Source of the DNA: Phoma sp. XZ068
Taxonomy: Eukaryota; Ascomycota; Dothideomycetes; Pleosporales; Didymellaceae
Assembly (NCBI GenBank): GCA_004835665.1
Contig: RBKR01000027.1
Coordinates: 186,001 to 250,000, forward strand
Reading direction: 5' to 3'
DNA length: 64,000 bases
Shown here: positions 41,068 to 52,794 of the stretch, piece by piece
Layout of the letters: each line of letters starts with the position of its first letter
Position numbering within the stretch: position 1 is the stretch's first letter
Position numbers and translations under genes: made by a program
The notes under the pieces: model-generated
Seen by the model: the letters and a program-made list of their open reading frames with translations, nothing else
Told to the model about the DNA's origin: nothing
Databases searched by the model: none

Positions 41068-43899
41068 ATGTACGACACAAGTAATGAATCAACTGCGTCC
41101 GAATCTGGCTACAGCACGCCGCCCCTTTCGCCAACCAAAACTATCAGCACAGAGGGCTGGTCGTCGCCTAGAACACCCGGCTCACATCGTAAAAGTCGAA
41201 GTTGTTTGTTCTTCCGAGACATTGACCATGAGATCGAGGGTATCTTCCTCACTCCCCCGCCATCACCCACGAAACCGAAGTTCGCACCTCGACTGGGTGC
41301 GCTTTCGATACCAGAATACCTATCGCCCACCTGTGATCATGTTACAGCAGACTGGACAGATGACTCGCCCATGAAGCGGGATGTACTTTTCTCTTATCGG
41401 ACATCTCCTCGACGGCCGCTCAACGTTGCTCGCTCGATCAATCGCTCTTTACCTGCGACCATCGATCATTCTGAATCTGCAAAAATTCTCGACATACCTT
41501 CGCTTGACGTTCCGCGAAGCCCGCAGCGTGGCCACATTAGCAAAAAACAAAGAAGAATTCACCGAAGCTCATCTGACAGCTCTATCGATGCACTTGTCGC
41601 TCAATACGCGACTCTTGCAACTGAAATTAGCAACCACATTGTGCGTGATACTGAACATGCTACCAATGGGTTTGTTTCCTGTACCAAGCTTCGTCGACTT
41701 CCCATTCGATGTTCGAGTTCTCCTCTGCGACCAAGTCAATGGGCTTCACGCGGTGGCTTACTGTCGGCCCCACGCAAGTCTCGAACAAGTACTCTGGATC
41801 GCTTCATCCATTGCCGTCGACCGCCCACAGTCACCCGCGAGAGCTTTGAACTAAATAAACCGATCGACCGCGAACAGATCTCGCATCGTGGCTCTCGCGC
41901 GGGTGGTGATCCTTTCAGCCGTCGAGTGCGCAGGAGTGACCGGCTGATTGCTGAACTTCGAGGTTTAAGGGAGGCTCATACCGCTATCACCGGAAGGTCT
42001 GGGAGCGTTCGAGGTCCAAATCTAAGGCTAAGGAGCAGTTCCTTGGTAGCTACACGTCAGATCAGTGCTGGCGCTGTCTGGAACGTGGGTGGACATTCTG
42101 CTACGAGCGACACAGTAGCGGCAGTCCCTACAGGCGACGGTGGCATGCTCGGAAGTAGTACTATTGCGCCTCTATACACATCCACATTTTTCAATCGAGC
42201 AGATCCCGAAGCTGAACTCGAAGCCTACGGAAGACGCCTTGCGCTAGCTCTCGAAGTCGATCAGACAGACCGAATCCTACACCATTCGCCAATACCCTCT
42301 AGTCGCCCCGGTGCGAGACACCATAGTAACCCATCACACAATCCACACGTCTGGAGAGATAGTGCATGGACCCAAGATGGTCTCAGACTGTGTTTGTTCT
42401 ATTGTCAACCAAAGTTTCGCGAGGCTGAGTGCTAACAAATCCCTCAAGGTCTTCGACGATCGCATCAAACCCCCCGGAGAGCCGCGCCGATCCTACCCTT
42501 CAGATATGTCACAATCACACTAGCGAAAGTATATCTATATTGACACTAGCCTACAGTTCTCGATGCACCTCAATTGAGAGATGACTACTACTGCACCTTG
42601 CTTGCATACTCTCACACGGCCAAATGTCTCGCAGTAGGCCTGGGAAACTTTGTGCATCTCTGGTCCGAACGAGATGGTGTCAGCACTCCGGAAGCACTAA
42701 ACTCTATTCCCGCCAATGCATTGTCAGATGCCCAACACGTCACGTCTCTCGACTTTTCCTCCAACCAAGGTGGGCAAGCGATCCTCGCTGCAGGGCGAGC
42801 AGATGGCCGTATCGTGCTCTGGAGCCCGTTCGAAACCGAACCAAGGTTTGATGCTACACAGCCGAAGCCAGTATCGTGTATTTCGTTCAGACCTACTATT
42901 GTGCACCGTCCATCACTTCGCGATAGGGCGATCACTGTGCCCACGGAGGAATTACTTATTGGGGACGAGGTCGGACACATCTACTTCTACAGTATCGAAT
43001 GGCCTCCCGAAACCCAAAGTGCACTTTTCGGCTGGCATGGAGCCATGACACTGCTCGCCCGCATGACCATCCACACACAGCAGATCTGCGGACTGGCATG
43101 GTCTGCAGCCGGCGACATGTTTGCAAGTGGAGGCAACGACAACAACTGCTACCTTTTCGAGACCAAGCGCGTACTTCAGTCAGACACCAGCGCTGCCACT
43201 TCGGCGACCCTGAACGTCCGTGAAGGGCCGTCCGGTGAGTCTATCTACACAGTGACTAACCGTTCAGGCCCTGTCGCACATCTTGCCCACACAGCAGCCA
43301 AACACAAGTGGACTCTCAACGCTGCTGTCAAAGCAGTGGCCTTCTGTCCCTGGCATCGGGGACTCGTAGCCATTGGCGGTGGCTCGAACGACCGCTGTAT
43401 TCACTTCTATCACACGCGCTCGGGCACTTGTCTTGCAACCATTGATTGTGCTGCGCAAGTCACTAGTCTTGTATGGAGTCAGACAAGGCGTGAGATTGCG
43501 GCAACGTTTGGATTTGCGCAGCCGGAGCACCCATATCGAATTGCGGTTTTTGCGTGGCCCAGCTGCGAGCAGGTTGTTGCTGTGCCGTGGTGGGATGAGA
43601 ATCGTGCGCTGTGTGCGGTTGCATATCCTGGTGGGCCAATGAGTGCGCCCGACCCGGAAGCGACAGGCGGGGGAGGGACAAGAGATGAGGACGGAGAATG
43701 GAGCCGACGTGGGGTCGAAGAGGGGTGTCTGGTTGTTGCGGCAAGTGATATGGCGATTAGGTTTCATGAGATCTGGCCGGGAGGACAGGGTGGGCATGGG
43801 CATGGTGGGTTGTTGGGTGGGACCGCGGGGTTGCTTGGGGGAAGTGATATACTTGAGGGGATGCATGGGGTAGAGAGGGAGGGTGCTGTTATTCGGTAA
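41068..43899 (+). CDS. Cdc20/Cdh1-family APC/C activator, AMA1-like (meiosis-type)
   Basis: Model: 41068..42391, 42449..42507, 42550..43899; 910 aa. Exon 1 encodes a long disordered Ser/Pro/Arg-rich N-terminus with a C-box-like DRFIHCRRPP (about residue 245; canonical DRYIPxR), and APLYTSTFFNRADPEAELEAYGRRLALAL. The middle exon gives RRAAPILPFR; the last begins VLDAPQLRDDYYCTLLAYS, the family's entry to the WD40 propeller (GLGNFVHLWSE, ADGRIVLWSP, GNDNNCYLFE, GGGSNDRCIHFYHTRSG). The very end is GAVIR, an Ile-Arg tail that docks coactivators to the APC/C. LLAYS...CLAVGLG matches fungal Ama1, the meiosis-specific activator, better than Cdc20 or Cdh1. Both intron borders are uncertain: a GTCTCA donor at 42380 would drop four residues, and intron 2 is only 42 nt. 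Confidence 0.82.
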
Positions 43900-44186
43900 G
43901 TGTTCGTGGACGACATGGTGAGTATGAATTGTACATAAAAGACATTGCTATGGTTCAACATCCGCACAAGTTGCAGCACGTGTGTGGAGAGTGGTTCAGG
44001 TCGTGAAGTAATGCAATTGTATCATTGAAGACAACTGCCTTGTGCAGTCAGTGGTATGAGACGCCCATGCCTAAAATCCCGGAGTATTCTTCCGCTGCAC
44101 GAGTCCTGCACCCTGGTTTTCGTGCCGACGCCAAAGTAAACATTCACGACTTTTCATCATATATCATGACACCCTCAAGAATAAAT

Positions 44187-45100
44187 CTAGTGGCGCATGG
44201 AAGAGGCACGCCTCTTGCGGGCCTCGTCGTGGGAAGCCTTAGCCTCGGAGATGCGCTTGGAGAGGATCTGAGCGTACTCGTTCTATCAATTGTCAGCATG
44301 GTGTTCGGTAAAGCGGGTGAGTTGGAGACGTACGGCGGCATCCTTGGAAGCCTCCGCGCGGCGGCGCTTGAGTGCGACACGGTGGCGCTTGTGCTGCAGA
44401 CGCTGGGGAGTGACAAGGCGCTGGATCTTGGGGGCCTTGGTGTAGGGCTTCGCGCCATCCTTCTTGGGCTGGACCTCACGGCGGATGACAAACTTGCGGA
44501 CCTGTATTACGCTCGATTAGCAAACTGGCATGTGGGACTGACATTGTAGCTCGCTCAGACTCAGCCGGTCGCTGCCAGAATCCGCGGTAAAGCGGATTCC
44601 AGCAGGGGGGCACCGGCTGGCGAAGAAGCTATGAGAAAACTCACATCATCTTCCTTGCTGAGACCGAAGAAGCGGCGGATCTTGGTTGCGCGCTTGGGGC
44701 CGAGACGCTTGGGGTGGACAGTGTCGGTCAGGCCGGGGACATCGGCGTCGCCCTTCTTGACGATGGAGAGAGCGAGGACGGACAGGTCCATGGCGACGAT
44801 GCAGCCGCGGACAGACTTGCGCTTGCGCTCACCAGTGCGGCGGGCGCGGTAGCAGGAGTGGCCGTCGGCGAGCAGGAGCCTGACACGGGTAGGGTGCATG
44901 ACACCCTGCTTCATCGGGAAGCCCTGCTTGTCGTTTCCACCGGTGATGCGGAAGATGTAGCCCTTGAACTCATCACCAACAGAGTCGCCGGGGACTTCCT
45001 GGCCCATGCGGCGGTCCATGAAGACGCGGAGCTTGCGCTCGTCTTCGATCTCGATCAGCTTCTGCGAGCCATTGTTGGGGTAGGAGATGTTGAGCTTCAT
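44187..45100 (-). CDS. RPS6: 40S ribosomal protein eS6
   Basis: Exons 45100..44645, 44501..44334, 44282..44187; introns of 143 and 51 nt, both phase 0; 239 aa. MKLNISYPNNGSQKLIEIEDERKLR, MGQEVPGDSVGDEFKGYIFRITGGNDKQGFPM and RVRLLLADGHSCYRARRTGERKRKSVRGCIV are diagnostic. The spliced KEDDV|RKFVIRREVQPKK and the final KRISEAKASHDEARKRRASSM complete the protein. The RRASS near the C-terminus is the conserved S6-kinase site. Small-subunit component in the cytosol. The first intron is long for this window. Convergent with the APC/C activator gene. Confidence 0.98.
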
Positions 45101-45727
45101 CTTGACGGCGGTGTCGCGGGGACGGTGTGCTGCAACGTTAGTAGGCTGGTCGGAAGTCGCTGCGCTGCTGGAAGTTTTGCTACATCCAAGCGAATTTCGA
45201 AGTGTGCGCTAACGCCGGCGTTTGGGTTAATCCGATGAACCGTGCACCACCTCCACCCGAGTGGACCCTTACCAAGTTACTTCATGTGCGACAAGTAGAT
45301 CTTTGTTGATTGTGGATGCCACTATTATTCTAGGATATCTCGTGTCGTTGCTTAAAGACTCTAGCGCAACACTTAGGTTGTGCATGTCTCTTTTGTTCAT
45401 CGTGTTGTCTTGACTCTGCGCACCAAGGATAGATTCATATGCTCGCGTGTCAAGTACCACCGCGTTAAGTGGAGGACGTTGATCACATTTGCCTCTTCGG
45501 TTTGAGGGATAATGACGAGATGAGAAAAGTGTTGAGGCGGAGCATATTTGTATTGCGAACAGTAGGCTCAGGCCACTGCTCAAGTCTTCGCATATTGCAT
45601 TTGTACATGCGCTGCTATTTCGTCTTTCCTATGGACTCTCTGTTCTTGACTCCTGGTGCTGCAAATCTGTTTCGTCCAATCTGTACACCTTTTAAACGCC
45701 ACCCATGCAATGTTATACAATGGCCAT
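45101..45727. other. Intergenic region upstream of RPS6
   Basis: About 630 bp between RPS6 and RPB3, both on minus. It holds the RPS6 promoter and RPB3 3' end. The open frames inside are short and lack features. Confidence 0.55.
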
Positions 45728-46839
45728 CTACCACCCTGACCCACCGTAAGGCGTCGCACCGTAAGGTGTCGTTCCGCCTTGTGCACCACCTGCGCCTCCC
45801 CACTGACTCGCGCCGCCGTATCCAGGTGTTGTGTACCCAGCCTCCGGTCCACCACCATAGCCTCCATTCATTGTGGGGCTTTGCGCGCCCTCGAAGCCCG
45901 CGGCATCTGGTCCTGCGCCTCCAGACAGCTCGCGAATCACCTCTGCCAGCTTTGTCTGTAGTGTCGAAATGCCCCTTGTAACAATCTGGTCTGGGTCTAA
46001 GCCACCTACTGTCTCGACGTCGTAGAAGAAGCGGGTGGGTATGGCGTTGTAGTTGAAAGGCTCGTCAGGGTTGGCCGGACCACCGTCGAGGTTGATGCGA
46101 TCCTGGTCCTTGGGCCTAGAAGTTGTCAGCATGTGCAAAGCATGTATGTGGAATCATTGTCGTACCATTCGGCCTCAGGATCCTCCTCATACCAGTAGTC
46201 AAGGTGGTGCAGCTTGTTCGCAGGGTCGTACTCGAAGCCTATCGCCGCTGATGGTGCCCATTTTGCGTGTTCTTTTGCGATGCCCTTCTTCGCAATACAG
46301 CGCATGTGAATAGCCTGTCCTCTCCGCAGCTTCACAATACAACTCCCTGTGCCCTCTGGGTCCACAATAACCGGTCGGCCCACCTCTTCGTTTGGCCTGT
46401 TGCTCTCAATAACCAGATCCCGTGCGTACACCTTCATGATCTCGCTGCCTGTGCACTTCGCGTTCAGTGTCAGAACGACGGAGCAGTTGTCGCAGTAGCC
46501 TTCGCAGTCGCAGTCGCGCGAGTACAGCAGGTCGTCGACGCCCTTCGAGGACAAGGGAATGAGACCCAGACGGTGGCACACAAACTCGTCGGCAAGCACG
46601 GAGGTGTTGTCGAGGACTTCGACGACATCGATGGCGAGTGTGGGGATCTCGGCGAGCATCACCCGCCGCAGCGAGTTGGCCGTCTCGAGGTTGAAATTTT
46701 GCACGATGAACTGGGCGCGCTGGTTGTCGGCCTGCACATGACCACGTTAGTGCCTTGACTCCCGCTGGTGTTGACAAAGCGGGCGGTGTACCTGCAAGAA
46801 GCGCACGTTGATTGCGCCGCCCTCTGCATCGTAATCCAT
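45728..46839 (-). CDS. RPB3: RNA polymerase II subunit RPB3
   Basis: Exons 46839..46792, 46731..46166, 46115..45728; introns of 60 and 50 nt; 333 aa. N-terminus MDYDAEGGAINVRFLQ|ADNQRAQFIVQNF joins into ETANSLRRVMLAEIPTLAIDVVEV, the alpha-motif that dimerises with RPB11. The zinc loop has Cys90, 92, 96 and 99 (RDCDCEGYCDNC). KWAPSAAIGFEYDPANKLHHLDYWYE and the spliced EAEW|PKDQDRINLDGG follow, then FFYDVETVGGLDPDQIVTRGI, the C-terminal dimer helix. The last 55 residues are Gly/Tyr/Thr/Pro-rich with TTPYGATPYGGSGW-like repeats, a tail typical of filamentous fungal RPB3 and probably disordered. Nuclear. Confidence 0.97.
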
Positions 46840-48304
46840 CGTGGGCGGGTGTGGACGCGTCGACTTGGTGGAGAGGGATGTTCAGGAGGTGGCAGAGTGT
46901 CGACGCGACTGCGGTGGGCGGTGGAGAGCGACGTGTAAGTGGGTATGTGGGGTGCAGCTGGGATGTGGTTGACTGATGCTCGAGATTCTGCGACGTGAGA
47001 GCTCGATGCGCGAGCGGCGATGGCCCGAGCGCCTTGCGCCTGCGCCACTTCCAGCCACAGCCCTTCTCCTCGACAATACTGACAATACTATGCTACCTCG
47101 AGTCGAGGCCCTTGTTCTTGAACCAAGACAGGATCAAACCACTCGCGGCGGTTCAACTCTTCACTCTTTGTCCTCCTGTCAAGCTGTCGGCAAACCAGTC
47201 CGAGCGTTTGACGCACCAGCAGCATAGTCTTGAAAGAGCCCATCATACGAGTGCTGAACAGCCGGTTATGGTCATGTCTTGGACTGTTATAGTATGTTTT
47301 TCGCGAAACAATGCTACGTGATCGCGCGGAGATGTGTGCATCTGGAGAACGTGGCAGAGGGCCATGCTGCGGGCTATCAAGGTACTCGAGACACTCACCA
47401 CACATGGCGTGGTTCCCGTCACGAGGTGTGCATGTCAAAGACAGCCTCACAAACAACGATTTGTACTATGAAGATACTAGAGGTCAGTGCTCGCTTGAAG
47501 TGGTGATGCGACAAAGGCTCTGGAGATCGTCTCAAGAGACAGGCGCTGTAAACGAGCATGCGAAGAGCGCCTATGGCTATGTCCAGAATGCGCCTATCCG
47601 CGCTACAAACACCGTCTGCACCGCATTCCCGCATGCGGAGCAACGGACATTACGAGCGGTACGACTTCGTAGATTTGTCGACAATTGTAATCAGCCTGCC
47701 CAGTGGACAAGGCCGCTCAAGAAGACGGACCAGTACTGGCAGAGCAGTGCAAGCATCACCATCCGGGGTAAGCCGGTGGTAGACTAGTAACTTGAGGCAT
47801 TGCTTGATTGAGCAATCATACGCAGGTGCTCGGAGCAGTTGTCGACCACTTGGCGAGGCGGAGTTGGCCCGTCTCGTGAGCAGGACGAGGCAAAGCAATG
47901 CTGATGCAGTTGCGTCAAGTGTCTCGGCCGGCGGCGCTCCCAAACTTCGCCGCGCGTTTGCCGACTCACGTCTTGAACGACTTGAACGCAACAACAGAAC
48001 GCTCCATCGTTGGGTTGCAAGCAAAAGTGCTGCCGGGCTGTGCAAGACAGCCCAGACCAGCCGGCCGAAGTCCACGAGCCGGGACATGTCCGCGGGAGGT
48101 TCCAGAATTTCGGACGTTCTTGTAAGGCCTTGGCACTCGCTGGCACAGCATGGGGGCAGTGCAACGAGAGTTGCATGACGGATGCGGAAGCTGGGACGTC
48201 TCCACGCCGCTGCACGCTTGGTATAAGATTTCAAGAAGGACCACCTCGCTCTTCTGCTCACCACAGCGAACTCACTACACAGAAGCTCTGCTCTACACAC
48301 ACAT
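46840..48304. other. Divergent intergenic region RPB3 / calcipressin
   Basis: About 1.5 kb. A 263-codon minus-strand open frame (47650..48441) overlaps the calcipressin first exon in antisense and shows no domain; plus-strand frames here are also featureless. Read as upstream regulatory sequence. Confidence 0.5.
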
Positions 48305-49164
48305 ATGATCGCAGCCGCAAACATGCAAGCCACACTACCATCACCATCGCGCTCGCGCGCCTCCTCCAGAAGCAAATCGCCACTTTCGCTCGACCTCTCG
48401 GATCTGCCACCCCTCGTCGAGCCGTCGCCGCCTTCCAACACCTTGATTATTACAGTATGTACAGCTTGAAGACTCTACATTACAACAACCATAACTAACA
48501 CCCATGCCAGAACCTTCTTGCGCCTGAGATCTTCCAACCCGCCATCCTCACAGAAATCCGGCAAACTATCGATGCGCACGCAAAGGTCCACACCTGGGCG
48601 CCCCTGAAGTCCTTCAAGCGCATCGTCGTCTCCTTCTTCAACACACCCGACGCCATCACCATCCGCCAGACGCTCGACGGCGAGACAATAATGGGGTACC
48701 GCATCCGCGTCTACTTTGGTATCAATACACCCATGAACCCCAGCGACCAGCATCTGCCACTGCCGAAGAGCGATAAGCTGTTCTTTATCAGCCCGCCACC
48801 AAGTCCACCCATGGGTTGGGAGATGAGGGACGAGGATGCGCCGAACAAGGTCGTGCATCCCGAGGATCTTGCTGAAGCGCTCGCAAGACTACATGCAAGG
48901 CCAAATGATGCGTACTCGCCAGTTTCAGAGTCGGGTGCTCCGCATATTACAAGGCGGCGGACAGGCAGTACCGTAGTAGTGTACCACCCAGAAGACCACG
49001 GCGACTCACCTCAGTTACCTGCCATCTCCGTCGAGGACACAACAGAAACCCCAGAGCCGCTTACACCTGACGCGATGGAGGGTGTTGAGGGCCCGATCGC
49101 ATCAGAGAAGGCCATGGGGAGGAATGTCAGTACCGCCAGGCCCCCGGTCGAGTTCATGAACTGA
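48305..49164 (+). CDS. RCN1: Calcipressin (RCAN), calcineurin regulator
   Basis: Exons 48305..48454 and 48511..49164, 56-nt intron with ACTAAC branch, phase 0; 267 aa. The spliced SNTLIIT|NLLAPEIFQPAILTEIR opens the RRM-like RCAN domain; KSFKRIVVSFFNTPDAITI and YRIRVYFG follow. The hallmark FFISPPPSPPMGWE lies at about residues 140-153 and mediates binding to calcineurin; its serines are the known phospho-switch in the family. The C-terminal part has PHITRRRTGSTVVVYHPED, close to the family's PxIxIT-like end, and then an acidic Thr/Glu/Pro tail. Cytosolic, modulates Ca2+/calmodulin-dependent phosphatase signalling. Start at 48305; Met7 is an alternative. Confidence 0.96.
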
Positions 49165-49594
49165 GTGCAGCGCATTCATTTGTTTTTTCTTGGGCTGGCG
49201 TCAAAAGTAGCATATTGGTAGGATGAAGCATGGCATGCAACGGCGTTGGTGGTACAGTTTCACAGAGCCTTTTCATGTTCGGGACAAGGTCTGTCGTAGA
49301 ACGACATGGTTTGGGATACAGTTTTCTTCAGTAGTTCATATATTATGGCACAACATACGTTGTCCCTACAATACAAGGAATATACTCCTTGACAATCAAA
49401 ATATTCTCAGATCAAATGTACTTGTTCATGTATGTTCGTCTACGTAACCGAACGCAATATATACCCCAATCTCGCCAAAACGCCAGCATATGCGACATGC
49501 GCGTGTGCGCACTGGTATCAAAGAAATACTCACAAGCAAAGCAAGGCCAGCCCAACCCGACCCAAATCCTGACCTACAACTTCCGTATAGACAA
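49165..49594. other. Convergent intergenic region
   Basis: About 430 bp between convergent calcipressin and the carrier gene. No gene seen. Confidence 0.6.
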
Positions 49595-50696
49595 TCACTC
49601 CAGACCCTTGAACTGCCTGTAATACTTTTTATGCTGTTCCAGACACAAGAATGTCAGCACCGTATGCGGGCCGACGCGAATGAAACTCGGCACCCAGCCC
49701 TTGAACATCCACCGCAGACCCTCCTGTCGTGTGATGTCGGTGACGAGCTTGACTATGCTTTCCTGGCCGTGCGCGCTCATCACCCGCGTCTTGATCACGT
49801 CGACGGGGCTGCAGATTGTGGTTGCGACAAAGCCCGCGAGGAAAGATGCAGTGAAGTGCGTCGTCAGGTTGTCCTTGAGCGGCGTGTAGCTGAGCAGCAC
49901 GCCCTTGAAGCCGTCGTAGGTTGCCAGCTGGCCGACCGTCATGAGTACCGCGCGGGCGGAGTTGGGCCAGACGCCTTTCCAGAGGCTTGCCACGCCTTCT
50001 TCGCGTGCCATGCGGACGACGCCGTTGAGTGCGTTTTTGTAGTTTCGACGCCGTTCCGGGGGAAGCGCGGAGTCGTGCTGCATGCGCACGTTCAGGATGT
50101 CGCCCGGGTTGCCGGCAAAGCCACCCAGGAAACCGGATATCGAGGCCATGCCGACGAGGGTGGGGAAGGAGGGTTTTGAGTCTGCGGTGGTGAAGCGATC
50201 TTTGAGGGCTTCGTACACGCCGAAGCGGGTCATGGAGTATGTGATTTGGCGGAGCTGGGCGGCGGAGAGCTGGTCTTTGTTAGCATGGCTTGCGGGTAGA
50301 TGCACATGGTGGGAGTGCCATGAGGGTACGTACGCCGCGGTAAAGACCGCCTATGCCGTCAGTCTTCGCTATATGAGCGAACATTTGCGACATATTCAGC
50401 TTCACGCCGCCTACTGCTTGCGTTTGTAACCGGACCTGGGATTGTGAGTACTACGTCATACGAGAAGTCGTTGCGGATGCATACCTTCACTGCGCAATTG
50501 TTAGCTTCGTTCTAATATGGTGAGACAGGCCAAGCGTACCAAGATCCAGTGGATGTGTAAAGAGTGTCGCACAACAACTCGCACTGCCTCCAAACCAGAA
50601 CGGATAGTGCACTGGTTTGGTCTGCAGTGGTTTGGTCACTACATCGTGACTCTTCCTCAGCTCTGGGGGACTGATAGGCATCTTGATGGCAGCCAT
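49595..50696 (-). CDS. DIC1: Mitochondrial dicarboxylate carrier (DIC1-type) with a 5-nt microexon
   Basis: Four exons: 50696..50540, 50489..50485 (TGAAG, 5 nt), 50435..50334, 50269..49595; introns of 50, 49 and 64 nt; 312 aa. The microexon is required: exon 1 ends in THPLDL plus G, TGAAG completes V-K, and exon 3 continues VRLQTQAVGG, giving HPLDLVKVRLQT, the first carrier signature PxDxxK/R. The second and third signatures are NPGDILNVRM and SPVDVIKTR. Six membrane helices are expected. YPFWFGGSASCCATLFTHPLDLVK and LRQITYSMTRFGVYE are characteristic of the dicarboxylate/oxaloacetate carrier branch (exchange of malate or succinate for phosphate across the inner membrane). Exact substrate is inferred. 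Divergent from mitochondrial PheRS, 285 bp apart. Confidence 0.94.
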
Positions 50697-50981
50697 GGCG
50701 CAAAAGTGTATTATGCGGGTTGCATGTATCTCACTGCGGGCTATGCGGCCTTAACAGAGAGGTATACCGCACGTAGAGTGGAGAATGGGGTGAACGTTCG
50801 GTGTCAGTTGTGCAGCCGACGGCTTCACGTCATACGGAAAAACGTGCAGCTAACTCGCAGGGACATAGCCGATTAGGCGGGCGGCAGGCAGGCACGGATC
50901 CCGCGCTTGGCGGAGATTCGCCGCGTCTGCGTTTTCCTGGGACGCGACGGAGCAACTTCAACAGCGGTGGTCATCAAGAAC
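50697..50981. promoter_or_regulatory. Bidirectional promoter, DIC1 / mitochondrial PheRS
   Basis: 285 bp between divergent starts of two nuclear genes for mitochondrial proteins, suggesting shared control. No specific site claimed. Confidence 0.45.
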
Positions 50982-52701
50982 ATGCATCTAGCCAGGCTGT
51001 CCACGGCGTTGTGTCGCCAGGCGAATCGAAATGCAGCATTGAGAATACGGACATTGCAATTGAGTCCGCGGCCGTGGCTGCAGTCAGTAAGATGCAATTC
51101 TTCTGGTGAGTGAGTTGTCATGTGATCTCTCTCCTCTCTCGGCAATACACATCCGACATGTTCATGTCCACCTTACCTACTATGTCTCGGTCATTTTCTG
51201 TCTCCGGCTCCTTCGGTGCTTTCCTCACATCTCAATGCGCATTTCCATGTCAAATCCTTGTTATGTGTTGCTGTCAAGACGACAATTCGTGGCAAACTTC
51301 TAAGAATGGCCAGCACCAGCAAAAGAAGTCGTTGTGGAGGGGAAGACCTACAAGACTGACGAATGGATGAACACACCATCCTCAATACTTGACGCTATAC
51401 CCCGACGGCTGCACGTTCAACCAGACCACCCACTTACCATCACCCGCAAACTCATCGAATCCCGCTTTCCCGGCTACAAGGCGCACAACGGCCTCTTTCC
51501 CATCGTCACAACCGTTCAGAACTTCGACTCTCTAGGCTTTCCCCCGGATCATGTTGGCCGCAATCGAACAGATACGTACTATTTGAATGCGGAAACGGTG
51601 CTGCGCACGCACACGTCCGCCCACCAAGCCGACACTTTCCGTGCAAACGAAACGGAGGGCTACCTTATCAGCGCAGACGTCTACCGCCGCGATGCAATCG
51701 ACCGTTCCCACTACCCCGTGTTCCATCAAATGGAAGGTGCACGCACATGGGACCGCTCTCAAGCTAAGGAAGGGAAATCCCTTGCTGAAATTATCTGGGC
51801 CGATGTCGAGAAAATTCCAAAACACGATGTCGTAGTTGAAGACCCGAATCCAACTATCCACGCTGAACGCAACCCTCTGCAAGCAACGCATTCGGCAGAT
51901 GAGGTCGAGGCAATCGCCGCACATCTCAAGCGTAGTCTGGAAGACATGGTAATTACGATCTTTAATGCTGCGAAGTCGGCGACAGATGCTCCGAACACGT
52001 CGTCCGAACCTCTGAAAATCCGCTGGGTAGAAGCGTACTTTCCCTTCACTTCGCCCTCCTGGGAACTCGAGGTCTGGTGGCAAGGCGAATGGCTCGAGGT
52101 CCTCGGATCAGGAATCGTGTCCCAGCCCATTCTCGACAACGCCTCCGTGCCTGACCGCGTGGGTTGGGCGTTCGGTCTCGGACTAGAGCGAATTGCGATG
52201 CTGCTTTACTCCATTCCCGATATCCGCCTCTTCTGGTCTAGAGACAACAGGTTCCTAAGCCAATTCAGCGAAGCAGGTCCGATCAAGACGTTCGTGCCAT
52301 TTAGCAAGTACCCCGCATGCTTCAAGGACGTGAGTTTTTGGTTGCAGGCTAGAAAGAGTGCGGCAGGCGGGGCGGGCGCCGGCGCCAGTAATCAACCATC
52401 GGCATCTTCAACTGCAACATCGGTACCGAGCTCTATCGTGCCACCAGCGGCCCCTGCACCAGCAACGCCATCTTTCCACGAGAACGATGTTATGGAGATT
52501 GCGCGTGAGATTTGTGGAGATTTGGTCGAGGATGTCAGGCTCGTGGATGAGTTTGAGCACCCGAAGACAGGGCGAAAGAGCATGTGTTACCGCATCAACT
52601 ACCGCAGTCTGGAGCGCACGCTCACGAACGAAGAGACAAACGAGCTGCACGAGCGCCTGCGTAAACTCCTAGTTGAACGTCTAGGCGTGGAGCTTAGGTA
52701 G
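50982..52701 (+). CDS. MSF1: Mitochondrial phenylalanyl-tRNA synthetase
   Basis: Exon 1 50982..51105 encodes a presequence (MHLARLSTALCRQANRNAAL, then RIRTLQLSPRPWLQSVRCNSS), basic and acid-free. A 208-nt intron leads to exon 2 (51314..52701); 503 aa. AGs at 51304, 51313, 51319 and 51325 are all in frame, so the exact acceptor is uncertain; 51313 (CCAG) is used. Class II catalytic core: LISADVYRRDAIDRSHYPVFHQMEGAR (motif 2 area) and FGLGLERIAMLLYSIPDIRLFWSRD (motif 3). A C-terminal ferredoxin-fold anticodon-binding domain follows (FVPFSKYPACFKDVSFWL... to LGVELR), carrying a 40-residue Ala/Ser/Pro insert (from about residue 385) after its first strand. Charges mitochondrial tRNA-Phe as a monomer. 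Clear assignment. Confidence 0.95.
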
Positions 52702-52794
52702 AGGACTGTATATGCTTACAGCAGCCCCCTTTGAGAAGTTTGGGTCGTGAATCGCTAAAAGCAGATTGATGTTGTTCAGCTGAGACCCTGGATT

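Noticed and set aside
47650..48441. 263-codon minus-strand frame
   Set aside because: Overlaps calcipressin exon 1 in antisense, no recognisable domain, Arg/Ser/Cys-biased as in antisense frames.
49490..50179. 229-codon plus-strand frame
   Set aside because: Antisense to the mitochondrial carrier; His/Ala/Val-biased shadow.
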